From Erwinia sp. OLFS4 (lineage in GTDB: Bacteria; Pseudomonadota; Gammaproteobacteria; Enterobacterales; Enterobacteriaceae), in the NCBI RefSeq assembly GCF_002752165.1, contig NZ_MOMB01000052.1:1-64000 (forward strand): DNA of 64,000 nucleotides. Reading direction: 5' to 3'. The notes beneath the pieces were generated by a model. That model had not been told where the DNA came from. It did no database searches and saw nothing but the letters and a program-made list of their open reading frames with translations. Both the position numbers and the translations under genes were made by a program. Shown here piece after piece: positions 57,395-64,000 of the stretch. Each line of letters opens with the position of its first letter. Positions within the stretch are counted from its first letter, which is position 1.

Positions 57395-58372
57395 ATGCTG
57401 GGATTCTTGCTGGGGCGTATCGGGCAAACCGTGCTGACGTTGTGCGTCATGTCGCTATTAGTGTTTGGCGGCATTCATCTGGTGGGGAATCCTATCGACA
57501 TGCTGCTGGGTAGCAATGCTACGCCAGCCGATCGGCAGGCTGTCATTCATGCGTTTGGTCTTGATCTGCCAGTCTGGCAACAATACGGGCTGTTTGTTGT
57601 CAACCTGCTGCATGGCGATCTTGGCAATTCCTATGTGTTTAATCAGCCTGCGGTTGATCTGATTTTTCAGCGCATGCCCGCCACGCTTGAGCTGGCGTTA
57701 GTGGCATTTGTCATTGCGCTGCTGGTGGGGATCCCACTTGGTGTGGTAGCCGGAATGCGTCCTGATGGCTGGATTGCTAAATCTATCATGACTTTCTCCA
57801 TTCTTGGTTTTAGCCTGCCAACCTTCTGGATTGGTATGATGATGATCATGCTGTTCAGCGTTAAGCTTGGCTGGTTGCCGGCATCGGGACGCGGAAATAC
57901 CATTGAATTACTTGGTGTGCCGGTCAGCCTGTTTACCGCCGATGGTCTGGTCCATTTGCTGCTGCCCGCCCTCAATCTGGCCTTGTTTAAAATTTCGCTG
58001 ATTATTCGTCTGACCCGCGCCGGGGTCGTCGAGTGCCTGCAACAGGACTATGTCCGCTTTGCCCGGGCGAAAGGACTATCTGAAGCACGCATTCTCTTTA
58101 TTCACGTACTGCGTAATACCTTAATTCCTTTAATTACGGTGATTGGCCTTGAATTGGGATCGCTGATCGCGTTTGCCGTGGTGACAGAAACAATTTATGC
58201 CTGGCCGGGTATGGGGAAGCTAATTATCGATTCGATTGGCGTGCTCGACAGGCCGGTTATTCTGGCTTATCTGATGATGACGGTTCTGATGTTCAGCCTG
58301 ATTAATCTGCTGGTGGATGTGTTATATGCCGTCGTTGATCCCCGGGTGCGCCTCAGCGGAGGTAACCCATGA
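57395..58372 (+). CDS. ABC permease, DppB type
   Basis: A 325-residue inner-membrane permease of the dipeptide/oligopeptide class with six segments: GIHLVGNPIDMLLG near the N-terminus, LPVWQQYGLFVVNLLHGDLGNSY (family block), and the EAA loop YVRFARAKGLSEARILFIHVLRN (split block around 223-245). Start has AGGAGAGAGGG upstream. Pairs with the next gene, which it overlaps by 4 bases. Confidence 0.92.
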   Translation: MLGFLLGRIGQTVLTLCVMSLLVFGGIHLVGNPIDMLLGSNATPADRQAVIHAFGLDLPVWQQYGLFVVNLLHGDLGNSYVFNQPAVDLIFQRMPATLELALVAFVIALLVGIPLGVVAGMRPDGWIAKSIMTFSILGFSLPTFWIGMMMIMLFSVKLGWLPASGRGNTIELLGVPVSLFTADGLVHLLLPALNLALFKISLIIRLTRAGVVECLQQDYVRFARAKGLSEARILFIHVLRNTLIPLITVIGLELGSLIAFAVVTETIYAWPGMGKLIIDSIGVLDRPVILAYLMMTVLMFSLINLLVDVLYAVVDPRVRLSGGNP

Positions 58373-59292
58373 GCGACCAGAGTATTCACGACCCGCGCGG
58401 ACAAGGGCCGGATTATGGTGCCTGGCAGCGCACCTTGCGAGGATTACTGCGTAACCGGCTGGCGCTAACTGGCATCATTGTACTGGTTGTGATTGTGATT
58501 GCCGCCGTGCTGGCACCGTTACTGGCGCCACAAAATCCTTACGACTTATCTCAGCTGGATATTATGGATGGTCGCCTGACGCCGGGTAGTCAGAGTTTGT
58601 CTGGGATGACTTACTGGCTGGGTACCGACGATCAGGGACGCGATCTGCTGAGTGCGATTTTATATGGTACCCGTACCAGCCTGCTTGTTGGTGTGGTCAG
58701 TGCGGTGCTGGCGCTGGCAATTGGCATGCTTCTTGGGCTAATCAGTGCCTGGCGCGGCGGCAAAATCGATACGTTAATTATGCGTATTGTCGATATTCAG
58801 CTTAGCTTCCCACCCATTCTGATCGCCTTAATTCTGCTGGCATTACTGGGGCAGGGCGTGGATAAAATCATTCTGGCGCTGGTGGTCACACAATGGGCTT
58901 ACTATGCGCGCACCATTCGCGGTGCCGCTCTGGTGGAACGTCAGCGTAGCTATATGGAAGCCGCGCGTGGAATGGCGTTACCGGTACGGCAAATATTACT
59001 GCGTCATTTATTGCCCAACTGCCTGCCGCCGTTAATTGTGGTTGCGACTATGCGCGTTGCTTACGCCATTATGCTGGAGGCAACGCTGTCCTTTCTTGGC
59101 ATTGGTTTGCCGGTGACAAAACCGTCGCTGGGGCTGCTGATTGCCAATGGCTTTGACTATCTGATGTCCGGAGATTACTGGATCAGCCTGTTTCCTGGCT
59201 TAACGCTGCTGTTACTGATTGTGGCGATTAACCTGATTGGCGACGCGCTGCGCGATTTGCTCAATCCCCGTAGTGAGGAGGCGCAACAATGA
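58369..59292 (+). CDS. ABC permease, DppC type
   Basis: A 307-residue permease, partner of the preceding gene. It has the N-terminal cytoplasmic tail typical of DppC/OppC, WLGTDDQGRDLLSAILYGTRT, and the EAA loop SYMEAARGMALPVRQILLRH. The end overlaps the ATPase gene by 4 bases. Confidence 0.92.
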   Translation: MSDQSIHDPRGQGPDYGAWQRTLRGLLRNRLALTGIIVLVVIVIAAVLAPLLAPQNPYDLSQLDIMDGRLTPGSQSLSGMTYWLGTDDQGRDLLSAILYGTRTSLLVGVVSAVLALAIGMLLGLISAWRGGKIDTLIMRIVDIQLSFPPILIALILLALLGQGVDKIILALVVTQWAYYARTIRGAALVERQRSYMEAARGMALPVRQILLRHLLPNCLPPLIVVATMRVAYAIMLEATLSFLGIGLPVTKPSLGLLIANGFDYLMSGDYWISLFPGLTLLLLIVAINLIGDALRDLLNPRSEEAQQ

Positions 59293-61090
59293 GTCAGCCG
59301 CTGTTGCAGGTAGAAAATCTTACCACCGAATTTCAGGTACAGGGGGGATGGTTACCGGTGGTTCAGGATCTCTCCTTCACGCTTGATCGTGGGGAAACTC
59401 TGGCACTGGTTGGTGAATCTGGCTCGGGAAAAAGCGTGACCGCGATGTCACTGATGAGGCTGCTACCGTCTATGCAGAGCCGTATCCGTGGTCGGCTACA
59501 CTTTGCCGATCGTGATTTGTTAACCTTATCCCCCCGGCAGATGCGATCCATTCGCGGTAATCGTATCGGAATGGTGTTTCAGGAACCCATGACCAGCCTC
59601 AATCCGGTGATGAACATTGGCAAACAGATAACCGAAGTGTTGCAGCGTCATCGCGGGATGAATGGCGCTGAGGCAAGAGCTGAAGCGTTGCGTTTGCTGG
59701 AACAGGTACGGATACCCGCCGCTCGTTCACGACTGGATGATTATCCACTGAGTTTTTCCGGGGGAATGCGTCAGCGTGTGGTGATTGCTATTGCTCTTGC
59801 CTGTCAGCCCGATTTGCTTATTGCCGATGAACCGACGACGGCACTGGATGTGACTATTCAGGCGGGTATCCTGGATTTGCTGAAGACGCTGCAGGCAGAA
59901 AATGGCATGGCGATGCTGTTTATTACCCATGATATGGGCGTGGTTGCCGGGATGGCTGACAATACCCTGGTAATGTATCAGGGACGGGCGGTGGAGCAAC
60001 GCCCTACCCGGGCACTATTTGCAGCGCCACAACATCCCTATAGCCAGCAACTGCTGGCCGCCGTCCCCCGCCTGGGCGCGATGAAAGGTATTGCACAACC
60101 GCAGCCTTTTCCACTGCCGGATCCACCTGTTACATCACCCCAGGTTTCTGCCGCCGTGTTATCCCAGGGGCATCCGGTGCTTGAGGTCAACGGCCTGGTA
60201 CAGCGTTTTGCCGTGCGAAGCGGCTGGTTAAGGCGGGTGACAGGCCAGGTTCATGCGGTAGAAAATGTGTCGTTACGTATTGCTCCCGGAGAAACCTTGT
60301 CGCTGGTCGGCGAATCCGGCAGCGGTAAATCAACCACCGGGCGGGCAATCCTGCGTTTCAGTCAGCCGCAAAGCGGAGAAATTATCTTGTGTGGCGAGGA
60401 TATGCGCGCCGCACAGGCGGCGCAGCTGGCGCAGTTGCGTACCCGGGCGCAAATGATTTTTCAGGACCCTTATGAAAGCCTTAATCCGCGTATGCGGGTC
60501 GGTGAGGCGATTGCTGAACCTTTGCTTAGTCATGGTCTGTCTGACAAGTCCCGCGTAGACCAGGACGTGGCGCGTTTGCTGACACGGGTAGGATTACGAC
60601 CTGATATGGCTTCGCGTTTTCCCCATCAGTTCTCCGGTGGACAGCGCCAGCGTCTTTGTATTGCCCGGGCGCTGGCATTAAAACCGGCATTAATTATTGC
60701 TGACGAAGCCGTTTCTGCCCTTGATGTGACGGTTAAAGCACAAATTATTAATTTAATGCTGGAGCTTCAGCGCGATAGCGGGCTGGCTTATTTATTTCTC
60801 ATGATATGGCGGTCGTCGAACGCATTAGCCACCGGGTGGCGGTAATGTACCAGGGGGAAATCGTTGAAATTGGTTCACGAGCCGATATTTTCGAAAATCC
60901 CCAGCATGCTTATACCCGTCGCTTATTGTCAGCGGTCCCGGTGCCTGATCCTACCCAGCCACGGCCTCAGGTTGCGTTAAATGGCGACCTTGCCGGGCCT
61001 TTAAAACCTGCCGGTTATCAGCCACCCCAGCGGCAATATCGCCAGATAAGTCAGGATCATTTTGTTCAAATCGTTTGTGAAGGAAAATAA
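59289..61090 (+). pseudogene. Fused double ABC ATPase (DppD-DppF type), frameshifted in the second domain
   Basis: It should energise the transporter. Domain 1 (about 1-260) is complete: GESGSGKSVTAMS, FQEPMTSLNP, FSGGMRQRVVIAIAL, IADEPTTALDV, FITHDMGVV. Domain 2 (from about 300) has GESGSGKSTTGRA, FQDPYESLNP, FSGGQRQRLCIARAL and IADEAVSALDV, but after LAYLF the frame is lost and a stop comes at 60845. The proper continuation ([20 protein letters not shown]) is read in another frame up to 61090. The break is at 60788-60797 in TTATTTATTT; adding one ATTT unit restores the expected LAYLFISHD. The mutant product keeps 518 residues but lacks the H-loop His of domain 2, so transport is probably impaired unless slippage or sequencing error is involved. 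Confidence 0.85.
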
Positions 61091-61113
61091 AAAAGCAGCG
61101 CATAAGCGCTGCT
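61089..61113 (-). terminator. Intrinsic terminator of the hns-like gene
   Basis: AGCAGCGC and GCGCTGCT enclose ATAA; on the minus strand six T follow (complement of the A-run at 61089-61094). It lies about 80 bases after the stop of the leftward hns-like gene and overlaps the end of the ATPase gene region. Confidence 0.75.
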
Positions 61114-61192
61114 ATAAAACCGGCTGTTAGCGGACAAGCGAAAGAAAGCCTGGACTTTAACCATGACGGTAGTGTGTGCCCGCCATATTCAC

Positions 61193-61597
61193 TTATTTGA
61201 TCAGGAAATCTTCCAGCTTTTTACCATCGTCGAGAGCCTGTTTAATCACGGCAGGCGTGCGACCCTGGCCTGTCCATGATTTTTCTTCGCCGTTTTCATC
61301 TTTGTATTTGTATTTAGCCGGGCGCGGAGCGCGTTTTGCACGAGGTTTAGAAGAAGTGCTATCGCCTGCGGTCAGTTCATTAAGATCAATACCGTCTTCC
61401 AGAAGCATCTGGCGATATTTAGCCAGCTTCTCTTCTTTCTGGCGTGCTTCTTCAGCAATTGCGGCTTCGGCCTCACGGCGTTCGCTGACAACAGAGTCAA
61501 GTTTTTCCAGCATTTCTTCCAGCTCGGCCAGCGGAAGTTCACGAGCCTGCGCACGGAGAGTTCGGATATTATTTAAAATCTTCAGAGTTTCGCTCAT
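61193..61597 (-). CDS. hns: H-NS family nucleoid-structuring protein
   Basis: A 134-residue H-NS/StpA-type silencer of AT-rich, often acquired DNA. N-terminal dimerisation helices with coiled coil (about 1-65, [16 protein letters not shown]), a flexible linker, and the C-terminal DNA-binding domain with the minor-groove QGR motif in [13 protein letters not shown]. The N-terminal start and domain are close to H-NS of E. coli (137 aa). Whether it is the main hns or an stpA-like paralogue cannot be decided here: the usual neighbours (galU, tdk) are not present. A large AT-rich upstream region fits autoregulation. Confidence 0.92.
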   Translation of the reverse strand: MSETLKILNNIRTLRAQARELPLAELEEMLEKLDSVVSERREAEAAIAEEARQKEEKLAKYRQMLLEDGIDLNELTAGDSTSSKPRAKRAPRPAKYKYKDENGEEKSWTGQGRTPAVIKQALDDGKKLEDFLIK

Positions 61598-63106
61598 AAC
61601 ACAGTCCGTAGAGTAAAGTTGATTAATCGCTTTAGTGTCATTTCGCGGTTAAGTGTACCGGGAAATGTCTATTTTAAAAATAGTTAATTTAAATAAATTT
61701 GTCTATCTGACAAGTGATATGTTACCGAACATTAACTCATTGTTTAAAAATATTGTTTTAGTGAGATGATTCCTGGATGGTTGTTACTGTCAGATATTAT
61801 ATTCAACAAGGTAGCATTATGCTGTTGCTTGCGCTACCTAATTCAAGCCTGGATACGTCATATTGCCAGCAGGCATATTGCGTTCAGTGTAGTCGATTTT
61901 CTCAGCACAGGAATGGCATGCGTGAGGCGACGCCAGGCTTTAAATAGTCAATGAATAGTACGACGGATAACGGCTGTCTAATTATTCTCTGGTTTTGTCT
62001 GGTCAATAGTATGCAGCAAGCAGAAGCGAGTCAGATAGTTGTATACTATTTATTATCATAATTACCTCTTCATTAAGTAAAAAAAATCAAAAATCATCCC
62101 CTGAATGCGGTGTTAAGTCTGTCCGGTGAGGTTAAATTATCCCGCTCATCGCTTATCTGCCGGCCACAGGATAGGTGTTTTTATCACTCTGCTTCAGCAG
62201 GCTGGCAATAGATTCGCGTTCTGTAGCAGGCTTAAGACAGGCCAGCCTGCGGTAACCTAATTATAAGCCGTGGACATGTTATCGCTACAATGGCCAGCCA
62301 GCGGATATTAGCGTTTCGCATGTTAATGCCTATAATTTATTTGGCGATAACTGCATTGTTGTGGTTTTTTGTCCCATAATGCTTTCCCCGCGTACTTGCC
62401 TTTTACAGATAAGGCAACATGCTACGTTGCTGCCGGAGATATCCCTGCAATTATTCGTCATTTTTTTGTTTGCAAGTCGTCAGCGTAACGTTAACAAAAC
62501 AAAGCCCCTCACTGCCGGAATTGTGTTAATTAAATTAGCTTCGTTAAAGGGGCGGGATGGGGTTAAGTCTTATTATCTGTGCTGAACACCGGTAAGTTGC
62601 GGTTACTGAGTCAGGATACGATCCTGCCGTTTTTCTACTGATATTTACAGAAAGATAAGAGTAATCCTAATAATTATCGGGTTACGGTTCGGCTGGCACA
62701 CACAGAAGTTATTAGATTTTGCCGTTGAATGGTGATGGCGAGCATAGCTGATACGTAAAACCACTGCTGCCATCACCACTGTTTATACCCCTGGTATGGG
62801 TTTAAATTTTACTACTCAGAAAAAAAGTCCCACCAGACAAACCATACTGGTAGCGACAATACCAATCTCAACCATTTTAGTTCTCCAGATGATACCTGAT
62901 GCAGGTTAAACCTGCTTATGACGCTGATAGTCAGAGGTTTCAGCGATTGGGCTACTTTACGTGTTTTACCGGCGGGTACTATGAGACTGCTCTGTATAAT
63001 GTTCTTTTCAGAAAATGCTGTTTGTATGATCATGATATAGAAAGTTTAGCTTCACTGTTTAGCCGCTGAGGAGGATACTGCCTGCAGGTTACGTGAGGAT
63101 ACACCG
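61598..63106. other. 1.5-kb region without clear protein genes between hns and marR-type genes
   Basis: AT-rich, especially 61640-61760 and 62040-62090 (long A runs), so probably bound by H-NS. No convincing ORF: frames at 61766-61954 and 62361-62585 lack ribosome sites and family features. An inverted repeat GCAGGCTGGC (62197-62206)/GCCAGCCTGC (62241-62250) and another TGGTGATGGC (62732-62741)/GCCATCACCA (62770-62779) could be parts of unannotated RNAs. A possible short peptide is at 62816-62875. The lack of conserved genes suggests degraded or acquired DNA. Confidence 0.45.
62816..62875 (-). CDS. Putative 19-residue hydrophobic peptide
   Basis: The frame MVEIGIVATSMVCLVGLFF starts at the ATG 62875-62873, with GGAG at 62886-62883 (7-base spacing), and ends in TGA. 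The product is one hydrophobic helix without charged residues except Glu3. Size and ribosome site recall short membrane peptides such as Ibs or other stress peptides, but no known family is recognised. A stem-loop (62732-62779) lies downstream on this strand. Coding is unproven. Confidence 0.35.
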   Translation of the reverse strand: MVEIGIVATSMVCLVGLFF

Positions 63107-63547
63107 ATGAAAGATATCTTAGGCATGGCCGCTGAATTACGTCAGGCCGTCGGTAAGCTACGGCGCCGGCTCAGGGAAGAGGCCCCTGGTGGCGAGCTGA
63201 CCTGGTCGCAAATAGCGGTGTTAGGGCATATTGCGCGTAACGGCCCGATGACCGTCACCGATCTGGCGCATGCCGAAGGTATGCGTTCACAGTCAATGGG
63301 GGCGATTGTTGCTGCTTTGCAGCTGGCAGGCATGCTGCGTGGAGAGCCAGATCCACAGGATGGACGTAAAACACAGTATCATTGTACTCCGCGTTGTGAC
63401 GATTTTATTCGCGCTAACCGCGCGTTGCGTGACGACTGGCTGGCAACCACTATTGATCATGAATTGAGCGCCGAAGAGCAGCAGTTGTTACAGGGCGCCA
63501 TTGGGCTGTTGCAACGCATTGCCGGCAGTACCCGCCCGCGTCAGTGA
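63107..63547 (+). CDS. MarR-family transcriptional regulator
   Basis: A 146-residue winged-helix regulator with helices around QIAVLGHIARNGPMTVTDLA, the recognition segment RSQSMGAIVAALQ and the wing PDPQDGRKTQYH. MarR proteins usually repress transporter or stress genes and release DNA on binding phenolic or oxidising ligands. The AbrB-type gene starts 46 bp downstream on the same strand and may be its target. The ligand is unknown. Confidence 0.9.
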   Translation: MKDILGMAAELRQAVGKLRRRLREEAPGGELTWSQIAVLGHIARNGPMTVTDLAHAEGMRSQSMGAIVAALQLAGMLRGEPDPQDGRKTQYHCTPRCDDFIRANRALRDDWLATTIDHELSAEEQQLLQGAIGLLQRIAGSTRPRQ

Positions 63548-63592
63548 AGCGATCTCATCCGTTAAATACTTTATCTGCTGCTGGAGTTGTTA

Positions 63593-64000
63593 ATGGCTGA
63601 TTATACCACGGTGACCACGCGGATAATGCGCTGGCTGGGCCTGATATTGCTTTCTGCTTTACTGATTACCCTGCTTGAACTGATTCATTTACCGGCGGCA
63701 CTTTTGTTGGGACCGATGGTTGCAGCCATTGTGTTTGCTATCAGCAACCGGCGACTCAGCGTGCCGTCTTTACTGTTTCAGCTGTCACAAGCCGTGGTCG
63801 GGGCGATGATTGCCCGGGTGATTCCTGCCTCGATATTGAGTGAGATTGGCCGTCAGTGGCCGATCTTCTTCAGCTGTGTATTTTCGGTGTTAATCATCAG
63901 CGCAATGTTTGGCTGGTTACTGGCCCGTTTTCAGGTGCTGCCGGGGTCAACGGCGGTATGGGGTTCTTCGCCCGGCGCGGCAACGGCAATGGTACTGATG
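63593..64000 (+). CDS. AbrB-family membrane protein, N-terminal part (cut by window edge)
   Basis: 136 codons are visible from the ATG at 63593 (GGAG at 63583-63586); the gene runs out of the window. The N-terminal half of a membrane AbrB-duplication (ammonia monooxygenase-like) protein: LELIHLPAALLLGPMVAAIVF and the STAVWGSSPGAATAM block match E. coli AbrB (363 aa). About four membrane segments are visible. Older annotation calls it a regulator of aidB; a transporter-like role is more likely from its structure. Confidence 0.85.
   Translation, partial: MADYTTVTTRIMRWLGLILLSALLITLLELIHLPAALLLGPMVAAIVFAISNRRLSVPSLLFQLSQAVVGAMIARVIPASILSEIGRQWPIFFSCVFSVLIISAMFGWLLARFQVLPGSTAVWGSSPGAATAMVLM

Noticed and set aside
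1..64000. CRISPR array, prophage, rRNA or tRNA genes
   Set aside because: No regularly spaced repeats, phage structural genes, or RNA gene signatures were seen.

Overview
The window looks like chromosomal DNA from a member of Enterobacterales, most likely Erwiniaceae (Pantoea/Erwinia/Mixta type); the genus is inference. The backbone follows the E. coli gene order yhhT, yhhS, dcrB, yhhQ, tusA, zntA, yhhN, yhhM, yhhL, rsmD, ftsYEX, rpoH, panM, livKHMGF, ugpBAECQ, yhhA, ryhB, yhhW, gntR, gntK. Accessory blocks are inserted into or attached to it.

Region 1 (1-8.7 kb): the end of an IS1-family element (1-188) interrupts the 5' end of a membrane PQQ dehydrogenase gene (gcd type). Then come cheV, a GAF-GGDEF diguanylate cyclase, the osmoprotectant symporter proP and a CSS-motif EAL phosphodiesterase. 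Region 2 (8.8-14.8 kb): yhhT and yhhS, adjacent in E. coli, are separated here by a three-gene ABC importer of the ferric iron/phosphonate type. Region 3 (15.1-25.6 kb): a myo-inositol catabolic island (iolA, iolB, an rpiR-type regulator, an iolC-DUF2090 fusion, iolD, iolG, iolE) lies between yhhS and dcrB. It has no inositol transporter, and shared palindromes in its control regions are candidate IolR operators.

Region 4 (25.7-50.8 kb): conserved core genes. These include zinc export (zntA, with a textbook ZntR promoter), signal-recognition receptor and division genes (ftsY-ftsE-ftsX), the heat-shock sigma factor rpoH (promoter region with two DnaA boxes and a sigma-E promoter), pantothenate regulation (panM), branched-chain amino acid uptake (liv), glycerol-3-phosphate uptake (ugp, preceded by four 11-bp-phased Pho repeats), the Fur-controlled small RNA RyhB, a pirin, and the gluconate regulator and kinase.

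Region 5 (50.8-61.1 kb): an accessory cluster. A LysR regulator is divergent from a peptide/nickel-type binding protein, a DapA-family aldolase, two tandem nucleoside hydrolases, two permeases and a fused double ATPase. The ATPase is frameshifted just before the H-loop of its second domain by apparent loss of one 4-bp ATTT repeat. This is the best candidate for an undescribed system: import of an N-glycosidic compound followed by glycosidic and aldol cleavage. Region 6 (61.2-64 kb): an H-NS family gene, about 1.5 kb of AT-rich DNA without clear genes (possibly encoding a 19-residue hydrophobic peptide), a MarR regulator and the start of an AbrB-type membrane protein cut by the window edge.
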